Source: Nannocystis pusilla
GTDB lineage: Bacteria; Myxococcota_A; Polyangia; Nannocystales; Nannocystaceae
Direction of reading: 5' to 3'
Assembly: GCF_020073745.1 (NCBI RefSeq)
Contig: NZ_JAIRAU010000056.1
Span: 248,001-312,000 of the forward strand
Length of the DNA: 64,000 bases
Each line of letters begins with the position of its first letter. Within the stretch, counting starts at the first letter, position 1. Positions 1-7,587 of this stretch are shown here, in pieces. A model generated the notes under the pieces. That model searched no databases. It saw only the letters and a list, made by a program, of their open reading frames with translations, and was not told the origin of the DNA. The translations under genes were made by a program, and so were the position numbers.

Positions 1-1005
1 GCCCGCGCCGACGCGCACGTGCGCGACCTGCCGCGCTGGCTGCGAGCCGGCGACCTGCTGATCGTCAACGACGCGGCGACCCTGCCGGCGTCGCTGCGGG
101 CCCGCGTATGGCGGAACGAACATGTCTCGGAGGACATGTTGTCGGACGACCTCGAGGTCCGGCTCACCGGCATCGGCGAGGCGACCTGGCGGGTCGCCCT
201 GCTCGGCGCCGGCGACTGGCGCACGCCGACCGAGCGCCGCCCGCCGCCGCCCGTGCTGCAGGTCGGCGATCGGCTGGTGTTCAGCGAGGCGCTCGCGGCC
301 GAGGTCGTGGCGGTCTCGCCGGTGTCGCCGCGGCTGGTCGAGCTCCGCTTCGACCGCGAGGGGGCGGCGCTGTGGGGCGCGCTGTACCGTCTGGGCCGGC
401 CGGTGCAGTACGCGTACGTGCGCGAGCCGCTGGCGCTGTGGTCGGTGCAGACGGTGTTCGCCGGCCGGCCGTGGGCGGCCGAGATGCCCTCGGCGGGACG
501 TCCGCTCGACTGGGACACGCTGCTGGCGCTGCGCCGCGGCGGCGTCGAGATCGCGGCGGTGAGCCACGCGGCGGGCTTGTCGTCGACCGGCGACGCCGCG
601 CTCGACGCCGCCCTGCCGCTGCCGGAGCGCTTCGACGTCCCGGCCGCCACGGTCGCCGCGATCGCCCGCGCCCGCGCCCGCGGCGGGCGGGTGATCGCCG
701 TCGGCACCACCGTCGTGCGCGCGCTCGAGGGCAGCGTGCGCCGCTTCGGCGGGTTGCAGGCCGGCGCCGGCGAGACCGACCTGGTCCTCGGGCCAGCTTT
801 CGTCCCGCGCGTGGTCGACGGCGTGATCACCGGCATGCACGGTCCGGGCGAGAGCCACTTCGAGCTGCTGAGGGCGTTCGCCGGCGAGGCTGCGCTGCGG
901 TCGGCGTTCGAGCACGCGGTCGCCGGCGGATACCTCGGCCACGAGTTCGGCGACGCGGCGTTGATCGTGCCCGGACTCGCGTCGGTCGCGGAACAGGCCG
1001 CCTGA
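1..1005 (+). CDS. queA: QueA-like S-adenosylmethionine:tRNA ribosyltransferase-isomerase, 5' partial
   Basis: The frame is open from base 1, so the N-terminus lies outside the window. QueA family signatures are visible: GDLLIVNDAATLPASL near the start, GGRVIAVGTTVVRALEG around residue 235, and VVDGVITGMHGPGESHFELL followed by GYLGHEFGDAALI at the C-terminus. Family enzymes transfer the ribosyl part of SAM to the 7-aminomethyl-deazaguanine of tRNA in queuosine synthesis. The usual HLPKSTLLML segment is replaced by HGPGESHFELL. This recalls an actinobacterial QueA-like subfamily (HEPEASHLLLL), so a side function is possible. A palindromic repeat at 119-140 lies in frame and adds the residues RNEHVSEDMLSDD to an ordinary beta-strand region. 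Confidence 0.8.
   Translation, partial: ARADAHVRDLPRWLRAGDLLIVNDAATLPASLRARVWRNEHVSEDMLSDDLEVRLTGIGEATWRVALLGAGDWRTPTERRPPPPVLQVGDRLVFSEALAAEVVAVSPVSPRLVELRFDREGAALWGALYRLGRPVQYAYVREPLALWSVQTVFAGRPWAAEMPSAGRPLDWDTLLALRRGGVEIAAVSHAAGLSSTGDAALDAALPLPERFDVPAATVAAIARARARGGRVIAVGTTVVRALEGSVRRFGGLQAGAGETDLVLGPAFVPRVVDGVITGMHGPGESHFELLRAFAGEAALRSAFEHAVAGGYLGHEFGDAALIVPGLASVAEQAA
119..140. repeat. Dispersed palindrome, copy inside queA-like gene
   Basis: Arms AACATGTC and GACATGTT are perfect inverted repeats around a 6-nt loop. The copy is in frame in the QueA-like coding sequence and is a member of the dispersed GGACATGT palindrome family. Confidence 0.8.
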
Positions 1006-1013
1006 GTCCGCGG

Positions 1014-1031
1014 CATGTCCGCTTGGACATG
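1014..1031. repeat. Dispersed palindrome downstream of queA-like gene
   Basis: Arms CATGTCC and GGACATG surround the loop GCTT. It begins 9 bp after the stop codon of the QueA-like gene, so the transcript would end in a hairpin. Confidence 0.8.
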
Positions 1032-1161
1032 TCTGAAAATCATGTTGTCACGTGTCGGTGTCGGTCCGGCGACCTTGCAGCGAACGGGGGCGCGGGGGGT
1101 TGACCGTGTGGCGCCGAGGGGGTACCCAGGAGCGAACTCGCGCACGGAGCACGAACCCCCC

Positions 1162-1947
1162 ATGACACAGCGAACCGGATACCCCGACGGCGCCCCCTGC
1201 TGGGCCGACCTCAACACCCCCGACCTCGACGGCGCCAGGCGCTTCTACAGCGGCGTGCTGGGCTGGACCTTCGACGAGCCGGTGGCCGAGTTCGGCCACT
1301 ACACGACCGCCCGCCTGCAGGGCCGCAGCGTGGTCGGCGTGGCGCCGAAGATGCCCGACCAGCAGCACTTGCCGTCGGCGTGGAGCGTGTACCTCAAGAC
1401 GTCCGACATCGAGGCGACGGTGCGCAAGCTGGCCGACGCCGGCGGCAACGTGATCGTGCCGCCGATGGAGATCCCCGGCCAGGGCCACATGGCGTTCGGG
1501 TTCGACTCGACCGGCGCCGCGTTCGGTCTGTGGCAGCCGGCCTCGCACACCGGCGCGCAGGCGTTCGACGAGCCCGGCGCGATGTGCTGGCACGAGGTCA
1601 ACACCCGCGAGGGCGAGAAGGCGGACGCGTTCTACCGCCGGCTGTTCCCCTACGAGCAGCAGCAGATCGGCGACTGCAAGACGTTCGACTACATGGTCTA
1701 CCACCTCGCGGGCACGGCCGTCGGCGGCCGCATGCAGATGACCGCGGAGTGGGAGGGCATCCCGCCGCACTGGATGACTTACTTCCGCGTCGAGGACACC
1801 GACCCGGCGGCCGAGCGCGTGCGTCAGTTCGGCGGCAAGGTCATGCACGGGCCGTTCGACTCGCCGCACGGGCGCATCGCGGTGGTCTCCGACCCCTACG
1901 GCGCGGTCTTCTCGATCATCGGGCCGGCGCCGACGCCCGCGTCCTGA
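1162..1947 (+). CDS. VOC-family (glyoxalase/bleomycin-resistance/dioxygenase) protein, two domains
   Basis: Two tandem VOC modules are visible. Residues about 5-125 begin GAPCWADLNTPDLDGARRFYSGVLGWTF and end DSTGAAFGLWQP. Residues about 135-258 begin GAMCWHEVNTREGEKADAFYRRLFPY and end VSDPYGAVFSIIGP. This two-module layout is typical of VOC proteins such as the CFP30B-like hydroxylase group. The substrate cannot be told from sequence. The ATG at 1162 was chosen because homology starts there; the frame stays open upstream to 1015 but those residues come from the palindrome and spacer. A GGAG lies about 12 bp upstream. Confidence 0.82.
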   Translation: MTQRTGYPDGAPCWADLNTPDLDGARRFYSGVLGWTFDEPVAEFGHYTTARLQGRSVVGVAPKMPDQQHLPSAWSVYLKTSDIEATVRKLADAGGNVIVPPMEIPGQGHMAFGFDSTGAAFGLWQPASHTGAQAFDEPGAMCWHEVNTREGEKADAFYRRLFPYEQQQIGDCKTFDYMVYHLAGTAVGGRMQMTAEWEGIPPHWMTYFRVEDTDPAAERVRQFGGKVMHGPFDSPHGRIAVVSDPYGAVFSIIGPAPTPAS

Positions 1948-2045
1948 GCGCGTGACGGAGAGGATCATGGGGCCTCGACGCCGCGGATCTCCGGGGTCCG
2001 GGCGAGGGGTTCCACGGGCGCGGGAGTTGGTGTACGGGTGAGACG

Positions 2046-3470
2046 ATGTCTGCCCCCACGCCCCGCGCCCTCCTCCTGACGACCTGCCTCGCGCTCGCCT
2101 GCGGCGACGACTCCGGCGGCAGCGCGAGCGCGACGATGGGCGGCACGACGTCGACCCCGCCGCCGACCACGGGCGGCGAGGTGCCCACTGGCTCTTCGGG
2201 CATGTCGCAAGGGACAGGCTCGGAGAGCGACGCGGCGGCGACCACCGACGAGGTCGCGCCGACGACGTCGGCGAGCGCGACGACGACCACGAGCGGCGGG
2301 ATCAAGCTCGACGTCGGCACGGTGTCGGACTTCGGGGTCGGCGACTGCGACTGCAACACGGCCGCCGAGTTCGGCTACATCTGGGTCGCCAATTCGCCGG
2401 AGAGCACGGTCTCGAAGATCGACACGGGCACGGTGCAGGAGGTCGGCCGCTACTTGACGCGCGCCGACGCGGCCGGCAACCCGTCGCGCACGTCGGTGTC
2501 GATCTCGGGGCGCGCGGTCGCGGTCGCCAATCGCCATCAAGGCCTGGTGAAGATCTGGGCCAACCCCGAGGACTGCGACCCGAACAACAACGGCGCCCCG
2601 GGGCTGCAGACGTCGAGCGGCGCGGGCGACGTGCTGGCGTGGGGCGAGGACGACTGCGTGGCCTGGTACACCGACTTTCCGGGCTTCACGACCCAGCGTC
2701 CGGTCGCGTGGGCGCCGGGCACCTTCAACGAGTTCACGTGCCGGTGGGAGAACGAGCGCCTGTGGACGGCGGGCTGCGGCGGCGGCTTCGCGCCCGGCTT
2801 CGGCGACGGCGACCCCGACGTCGCGCTGGTCGACGGCGACACCGGCGAGATCCTCCAGACGCTCACGCTGACCGGCTACGGCTGCAACGGCTTCGGCCCC
2901 TACGGCGGCGCGGTCGACAGCACGGGCAACCTGTGGCTCACGCTCAACAACGGCAACCTCGCGTTCGTCGACATCGAGACGTTCGCCTACGTGATCCACC
3001 CGAAGCCCGCGAACGTGCAGTCGTACGGGATGACCGTCGATTCGAAGGACCGCGTGTGGGTGACGTCGTACAGCGCCGACAACGGGGTGGCCCGCTACGA
3101 TCCGGTGACGATGACGTGGGACATCATCACGGAGATCAAGCAATACTCGCAGTCGGGCATCGCCCAGGGCGCCGACGGCCGGATCTGGGTCGCGGGCTCG
3201 TTCGCCAACATGGGCAACCTCAACGGCGTCGCCGGCATCGACCCCGAGACGCTGGCGGTCACGACCTACCTGGCGACCACCAGCAACGGCAAGGGCGTGA
3301 GCGTCGACGGCAAGGGCTTCATCTGGCGCGCGGGTGGCAACACGGCCTCGCGCGTCGACCCCGACGACGGCACCGAGACCAACTACAGCGGGCTGAACGC
3401 CGCGTACACGTACTCGGACATGACCGGCTTCGGGGTGGCCAACGTCGCCGGCTGCCAGCCGGCCGGCTGA
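2046..3470 (+). CDS. Secreted lipoprotein with beta-propeller (NHL/Vgb-like) domain
   Basis: The signal LLLTTCLALAC gives a lipobox with Cys19, followed by GDD. A Ser/Thr/Gly linker spans about residues 20-85. The rest holds repeated beta-propeller blades: YIWVANSPESTVSKIDTGT, GNLWLTLNNGNLAFVD, DRVWVTSYSADNGVARYDP, GRIWVAGSFANMGN and GFIWRAGGNTASRVDP. The blade pattern matches virginiamycin-B-lyase/NHL-type propellers, but no catalytic residues can be assigned. It is probably anchored to the outer membrane and exposed outside. A copy of the dispersed palindrome (2201-2218) lies in the linker. Confidence 0.75.
   Translation: MSAPTPRALLLTTCLALACGDDSGGSASATMGGTTSTPPPTTGGEVPTGSSGMSQGTGSESDAAATTDEVAPTTSASATTTTSGGIKLDVGTVSDFGVGDCDCNTAAEFGYIWVANSPESTVSKIDTGTVQEVGRYLTRADAAGNPSRTSVSISGRAVAVANRHQGLVKIWANPEDCDPNNNGAPGLQTSSGAGDVLAWGEDDCVAWYTDFPGFTTQRPVAWAPGTFNEFTCRWENERLWTAGCGGGFAPGFGDGDPDVALVDGDTGEILQTLTLTGYGCNGFGPYGGAVDSTGNLWLTLNNGNLAFVDIETFAYVIHPKPANVQSYGMTVDSKDRVWVTSYSADNGVARYDPVTMTWDIITEIKQYSQSGIAQGADGRIWVAGSFANMGNLNGVAGIDPETLAVTTYLATTSNGKGVSVDGKGFIWRAGGNTASRVDPDDGTETNYSGLNAAYTYSDMTGFGVANVAGCQPAG
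2201..2218. repeat. Dispersed palindrome variant inside lipoprotein linker
   Basis: The form is CATGTC-gcaagg-GACAGG with TGTC/GACA arms. It lies in the low-complexity linker of the propeller lipoprotein, where inserted residues would be tolerated. Confidence 0.5.
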
Positions 3471-3513
3471 GGCGCGACGCTCGAGCCGGCCGCGGCGACA
3501 CCGCTGGCGACCG

Positions 3514-3861
3514 CTACCGCAGCTCGGGCGCCGGTGAGTCCGCGGGCTCCCCGGCGAGCGCGCGCGCCTGGGCGGCGAGCTCGTCGACGAGGCGGCAGGC
3601 GCGGGGGAAGTCGACGCGCTTGTAAAACTCGATGTCGGGGTAGGTCGCGACCACCGGGCCCTTCTCGCAGACGTGCAGGCAGCCGATCACGGCCACGCGC
3701 ACCCGGGCGCCGCAGGCGGCTGCGTAGGCGCGCGTCTGCTCGACGAGCGCGCGCGAGACCTCGCGCGCAACGCACGACTTGCCGACGCACACGACCAGCG
3801 CCGGCGCGTCGTCGAGCTCGCGCTTGCGCATGTGTTTGCGGAGCTTTCGCTTCTTGCCCAT
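3514..3861 (-). CDS. Thioredoxin-like [2Fe-2S] ferredoxin-type protein
   Basis: A 115-aa basic protein beginning MGKKRKLRKHMRKREL. It has CVGKSC at about residues 27-32 and CLHVC at about 62-66. This four-cysteine spacing is that of thioredoxin-fold 2Fe-2S ferredoxins (NuoE C-terminal-like). The segment GPVVATYPDIEFYKRVD is also typical. The start at 3861 is preferred because the upstream extension is compositionally random. It is a likely cytoplasmic electron-transfer or metal-binding protein whose partner is unknown. It is convergent with the upstream lipoprotein gene. Confidence 0.75.
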   Translation of the reverse strand: MGKKRKLRKHMRKRELDDAPALVVCVGKSCVAREVSRALVEQTRAYAAACGARVRVAVIGCLHVCEKGPVVATYPDIEFYKRVDFPRACRLVDELAAQARALAGEPADSPAPELR

Positions 3862-4005
3862 GAGTCGCCGCGGTCCAAGACCGGGATGATCGAGTCTAGC
3901 GCCCCGCGCAAGCGCGGCCGCGCCGGACGGGCGCGCGCGGTCGAGGGGGCGGGCCCAGCCGGTCGCGTCCGCCGGACCCGCGGCGGCGCAGGGCACGGCG
4001 GACGG

Positions 4006-4419
4006 TCACGCGAGCCCGACGAGCTTGTCGGGGTTGCGCACGATGTAGATGCCGGTGACGGCGCCGTGCTCGTCGTAGGCGAACGAGGTCGCGGGGCGGT
4101 TCCAGAAGTTGATCATGCCGACGATGGCGATCGGCGCGGCGACCTGCTCGTCGCAGAAGTGCTCGCGCAGCCGGGCCCGCAGCGGCCCGCAGTCGGTCTG
4201 GCGGTCGAGCACCGTGAGCGACTCGGTCCATGCCAGCGCCGCCTCCTCGCGCTCGCTGAAGTCGTCGGCGTGGTCCCACACGAGGATGCGGTCGAGCCGG
4301 TCCTGCGTCTCGCCGTGCTGAGGCGCGTCGCGGAGGTGCATGTTGATGCACCCGGCGCAGCCGTTGATCTGAGAGGTGTCGGAAAGGTCATGTTCATCGG
4401 GACATGTCGTCATGGACAT
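4006..4419 (-). CDS. AhpD-like carboxymuconolactone decarboxylase/alkylhydroperoxidase, shortened N-terminus
   Basis: The sequence SQINGCAGCINMHLRDA carries the AhpD CxxC-xxxH redox motif. It is followed by the family blocks GETQDRLDRILVW, FSEREEAALAWTESLT and AIVGMINFWNRPATSF. Known members start roughly 40 residues earlier, with a helical region before SQINGC. Here that region is replaced by MSMTTCPDEHDLSDT, which is almost entirely translated from a dispersed palindrome (4403-4420 and its flank). The repeat therefore appears to have replaced the native N-terminus and to supply the start codon. The protein may still trimerise and act as a peroxidase, or it may be a decaying gene. Confidence 0.78.
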   Translation of the reverse strand: MSMTTCPDEHDLSDTSQINGCAGCINMHLRDAPQHGETQDRLDRILVWDHADDFSEREEAALAWTESLTVLDRQTDCGPLRARLREHFCDEQVAAPIAIVGMINFWNRPATSFAYDEHGAVTGIYIVRNPDKLVGLA

Positions 4420-4420
4420 G
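4403..4420. repeat. Dispersed palindrome at the start of the AhpD-like gene
   Basis: Perfect arms CATGTC and GACATG surround the loop gtcatg. An overlapping CATGTTCATCGGGACATG lies just to the left. The repeat contains both candidate ATG codons (4419 and 4413) of the leftward AhpD-like gene. Confidence 0.75.
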
Positions 4421-4427
4421 AAACAAG

Positions 4428-4443
4428 TGTAAGGGCGCTTACA
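4428..4443. promoter_or_regulatory. Palindromic operator candidate upstream of AhpD-like gene
   Basis: TGTAAG-ggcg-CTTACA is a perfect 6+6 inverted repeat, 9 bp upstream of the leftward AhpD start and 58 bp before the rightward DUF899 gene. Its form is that of TetR-family operators. It may control either or both genes; no regulator is adjacent. Confidence 0.5.
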
Positions 4444-4501
4444 ACATGAGCATGCAGCGGGCGGGGTTTGCGGGCGAGGTGTCGCGTGCTACGTTGCGCG
4501 C

Positions 4502-5173
4502 ATGGGACTGACCTTCCCCAACGAATCGGCGGAGTACCGGGCCGCGCGCGAGCGGCTGCTGGCGCGGGAGATCGAGCTGCGGCGCCTGATCGAGGCGGTG
4601 GCGCGCGAGCGCCGGGCGCTGCCTCCGGGCGGCGTGGTGCCCGAGGACTACGTGTTCGAGGGCGTGGTGGACGGGGCGCCGGCGAAGGTCCGGCTGTCCG
4701 AGCTGTTCCTGCCCGGGCAGGACACGCTGGCGGTCTACAGCTACATGTTCGGGCCGGAGCGCGCGCGGCCGTGTTCGATGTGCACGCCGCTGCTCGACGG
4801 GCTCGACGCGGCCGAGCCCAACATCCGCCAGCGGCTCGCGCTGGTGGCGGTGGCCGAGAGCCCGCTGGACAAGTTGCGGGCGTTCAGCGAGGAGCGCGGC
4901 TGGCGGCGGCTGCGGCTGCTGTCGACGGCCGGCAACCACTACAACCGCGATTACCACGGCAAGGGCAGCGATGGCGGCGACACGACGATGCTCAACGTGT
5001 TCCGCCGCGAGGGCGCCACGGTCCGCCACTTCTGGGGCACGGAGATGGCCCACAGCGACGGCGACCCGGGGCAAGACCACCGCGGGCTCGACATGCTGAG
5101 CCCGATCTTCGCGATGTTCGACCTCACGCCCGCCGGCCGCGGCGACTTCTACACCAGGTTGTCCTATCCGTGA
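4502..5173 (+). CDS. DUF899 thioredoxin-like family protein
   Basis: The 223-aa protein has the DUF899 pattern. An N-terminal coiled-coil helix (ERLLAREIELRRLIEAVARERRALP) comes first. VPEDYVFEG, LSELFLPGQDTLAVYSYMFGP and CSMCTPLLDG (the thioredoxin-like CxxC position) follow, then LRLLSTAGNHYNRDYHG and VRHFWGTEM. Members have a thioredoxin fold, and no reaction is firmly established. The ATG at 4502 directly precedes the family start. It faces away from the AhpD-like gene across the palindrome at 4428-4443, so joint redox-linked control is plausible. Confidence 0.8.
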   Translation: MGLTFPNESAEYRAARERLLAREIELRRLIEAVARERRALPPGGVVPEDYVFEGVVDGAPAKVRLSELFLPGQDTLAVYSYMFGPERARPCSMCTPLLDGLDAAEPNIRQRLALVAVAESPLDKLRAFSEERGWRRLRLLSTAGNHYNRDYHGKGSDGGDTTMLNVFRREGATVRHFWGTEMAHSDGDPGQDHRGLDMLSPIFAMFDLTPAGRGDFYTRLSYP

Positions 5174-5243
5174 CGCGGGCGCGCGGGCGCGACGCCGCGG
5201 CCCAGGCTTGCCGCGGCCGCGCGTGCGCTGATATCGTCGCCGG

Positions 5244-6371
5244 GTGTCCACGCCTCGCGCGACCTGGATGATCGGGCCCGCGTGCGATCTGGCGGCGCTG
5301 GCGTTCGGCTGGCTGCCGTTCTACCTGTGGCTGGTGTTCGGGCTCGGGCTCGGCGCGCAGGCGTTCGGCGGCGAGGCCCTGCGCGGACGCGCGGCCGACG
5401 AGGCGACGGCCCTGGCGGTCCTGGCGGCGCTGGCGATCAGCTACGTGCATCGCCACTACACGTTCGTGGTGGTGTACGGCGACCGCGAGGTGTTCTCGCA
5501 GCGGGCGCGCGCGTACTGGCTGGCGCCCGCGCTGGTGCTGGCGATCGTCGGGCTGGCGAAGGCGACGGCGGGGCTGTCGCCGGCGACGGTGGCCGGCATC
5601 AAGCTGTCGCCGTGGCAGATCGCGCTGTTCGTCACCGGGGCGTGGAACATCTGGCACACGCTGCAGCAGCGCTACGGGCTGCTGCGGATCTACGCCGGCA
5701 AGCTCGGCGGCGGGACCGAGCGGCCCGAGCAGGCGCGGCGCGACCGGGCGCTGATCTGGCTGGCGACGGCGACGGTGGCGGTGACCCTGCCGGTGCTGCG
5801 GCCGCAGCTGCTCGGCGGTCACGTCAATGCGCGCAAGCTCGGACGGATCCTGGCGCCGCTGGCGAGCGCGTGGTGGGCCTGGGCGCTGCTGGCCGCGGTG
5901 GTGGGGGCGTTCGCGTGGGTGCTGCTGCGCTGGCTGCGGCACGAGCTGCGCGCGCCGGCGACGTGGCGGCAACGCGCACCGCGGCTGGCGATGATGGGCT
6001 CGACGCTGCTGCTGTTCGCGGTGTTCCCGCTCCACGGGCCGGTGGTCGGCTACCTGTGCTTCGGGACAGCTCACGCGATCGAGTACATGGCGTTCGTCCA
6101 CCACTACGGAACGAAGAAGTACGGCCGCGCGCAGCCGCGGCGCGGGGCGGCGGCGGCGCTGCTCGGCGACGTCCGGCTGGCCGTGCCGGCGCTCGCGGGC
6201 GGGCTCCTGCTGGTGTTCTGGCTGATCCAGGAGCAGCGCCGGACCGACCTCTACCTGATCTACTACACCGCCACGTCGTGGCTGCACTTCCTGTACGACG
6301 GGTGGATCTGGAAGGTGCGTCGGCCCGAGCTGGCGCGCACGCTCGAGCTCGGGGCCCGCTCGCAGGCCTGA
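5244..6371 (+). CDS. Polytopic membrane protein with conserved His/Trp clusters, unknown function
   Basis: The 375-aa protein has about eight hydrophobic segments, for example LAALAFGWLPFYLWLVFGLGL, AYWLAPALVLAIVGLA, WAWALLAAVVGAFAWVLLRW and LAVPALAGGLLLVFWLI. His-rich stretches lie at membrane edges: YVHRHYTFVVVYG, NIWHTLQQRYGLLRIY, GTAHAIEYMAFVHHYG and SWLHFLYDGWIWK. Such intramembrane histidines suggest metal or haem binding as in membrane desaturases and oxygenases, but I do not recognise the family. The start codon is a GTG. A palindrome begins 8 bp after its stop. Confidence 0.65.
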   Translation: MSTPRATWMIGPACDLAALAFGWLPFYLWLVFGLGLGAQAFGGEALRGRAADEATALAVLAALAISYVHRHYTFVVVYGDREVFSQRARAYWLAPALVLAIVGLAKATAGLSPATVAGIKLSPWQIALFVTGAWNIWHTLQQRYGLLRIYAGKLGGGTERPEQARRDRALIWLATATVAVTLPVLRPQLLGGHVNARKLGRILAPLASAWWAWALLAAVVGAFAWVLLRWLRHELRAPATWRQRAPRLAMMGSTLLLFAVFPLHGPVVGYLCFGTAHAIEYMAFVHHYGTKKYGRAQPRRGAAAALLGDVRLAVPALAGGLLLVFWLIQEQRRTDLYLIYYTATSWLHFLYDGWIWKVRRPELARTLELGARSQA

Positions 6372-6379
6372 GCGGCGGG

Positions 6380-6395
6380 ATGTCCCGTGGGACAT
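6380..6395. repeat. Dispersed palindrome after membrane-protein gene
   Basis: ATGTCCC-gt-GGGACAT is a perfect 7+7 palindrome, 8 bp after the stop at 6371, followed by a half copy (ctgtccctcg). Confidence 0.8.
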
Positions 6396-6432
6396 GTAAT
6401 CTGTCCCTCGAGATAGGCCGTGCGCGGGCCCG

Positions 6433-6466
6433 AAAAAAGCGCCGGCGAGCGCGGCTCGACCGGCGC
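6433..6466 (-). terminator. Rho-independent terminator of mscS
   Basis: Read leftward, the stem GCGCCGG/CCGGCGC (6439-6466) is followed by six T residues (complement of 6433-6438). It lies 17 bp after the mscS stop, a classic intrinsic terminator. Confidence 0.85.
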
Positions 6467-6482
6467 CGACAGCGGGGGCGCG

Positions 6483-7301
6483 CTAGCTGGCGCGGTGCTC
6501 GACGTGGTGCGGGGCCGGGACGGGCAGGCCGCCGGTGACCTCGGCGATGATGCGCTGGGTGTCGTCGAGGACTTGCCCGTAGTGGAGGGTGGCGCAGAAC
6601 GGCCGCACGTAGAGGAGCGTGCCGGCGGCGTTGAACTCGAAGATGTCGGCGGTCGGCGCGGGCGACTCGACGACGTTGGGGATCTGCTTGATGCGCGCGA
6701 GCAGGGCGGCGGCGACCTGGCGGGCGTCGACGCCGTGGGCGATCTGGACGCGCAGATCGACGCGACGCGTCGCGTTGGCCGAATAATTGACGATGTTGTC
6801 GGCGAACAGCTTGTTGTTGCCGATGAAGACGCGGACGCCGTCGCCGGTGTCGACGGTGGTGGCGAACAGGCCGATCTCGCGGACATCGCCGGTCACGCCG
6901 CCGCCGGTGATGGCGTCGCCGACCTTGAAGGGGCGCAGGACGACGAGGAAGATGCCGGCGGCGAAGTTTGCGAGGAGGCCCGACCAGGCCATGCCGATGG
7001 CGACGCCGGCGGCCGCGAGCACGGCGGCGAACGAGGTCGACTCGACGCCGAAGATGCCGAGGATCGCGACCAGCAGGACGATCTTCAACAGGACGCTGAG
7101 CGCCGAATTGAGGTAGTGGCTGAAGGTCGGATCGATCCCGCGCGCCGTCATGGCGTTGCGCACGACCCGGCCCGCACCGGCGATCACGATGCCGCCGACG
7201 ACCCACAGGACGATGGCGCCGAGCGCCTTCCATGCGAAGGGGAGGATGTACTGCTGGACGACGGCCGAGATGTCGGGGAGTAGTTCTGCTGCGACGAGCA
7301 T
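6483..7301 (-). CDS. mscS: Small-conductance mechanosensitive channel, MscS family
   Basis: The 272-aa protein has the MscS layout: a periplasmic N-terminus, TM1 (ALGAIVLWVVGGIVIAGAG), TM2 (LLKIVLLVAILGIFGVESTSF), the pore-lining TM3 AAVLAAAGVAIGMAWSGLLANFAAGIFLVV, then the beta domain (RPFKVGDAITGGGVTGDVREIGLFATTVDTGDGVRVFIGNN). Length and the AxxAAxGxAxG helix match small MscS channels, which release solutes on hypo-osmotic shock at the inner membrane. The start is ATG at 7301. A strong intrinsic terminator follows the gene. Confidence 0.92.
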   Translation of the reverse strand: MLVAAELLPDISAVVQQYILPFAWKALGAIVLWVVGGIVIAGAGRVVRNAMTARGIDPTFSHYLNSALSVLLKIVLLVAILGIFGVESTSFAAVLAAAGVAIGMAWSGLLANFAAGIFLVVLRPFKVGDAITGGGVTGDVREIGLFATTVDTGDGVRVFIGNNKLFADNIVNYSANATRRVDLRVQIAHGVDARQVAAALLARIKQIPNVVESPAPTADIFEFNAAGTLLYVRPFCATLHYGQVLDDTQRIIAEVTGGLPVPAPHHVEHRAS

Positions 7302-7587
7302 GGTGCTCCTGAGGTGAGGGTAAAGCCGGTGCCAAGGGTCGTCGGTTCGGCGGCCCGGTGCAATCGCGGCGATTGTCGGCTGACGGGCGGAGAAATGGGG
7401 TGGGCGCCCGGGCGCGCGTGCGCGGGCGGGCCGAAATTGCCGGATCGCCGGGCGAAAGGGACGAGCGCCGCGGGGGTGATGGGCGCGCCAATGCGGTGAG
7501 TCGCCGCCCCCGGTCGCGGACGGGGACGAGATCGCCGCGGCCGGCGAACGGCGTCGCGCCGGCGAACGTCGTCAGCTGACCCGAGGA

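Noticed and set aside
1965..3143. Long minus-strand frame opposite the propeller lipoprotein
   Set aside because: Composition is Arg/Val/Ala/His-rich antisense; the plus strand encodes a clear lipoprotein with propeller blades.
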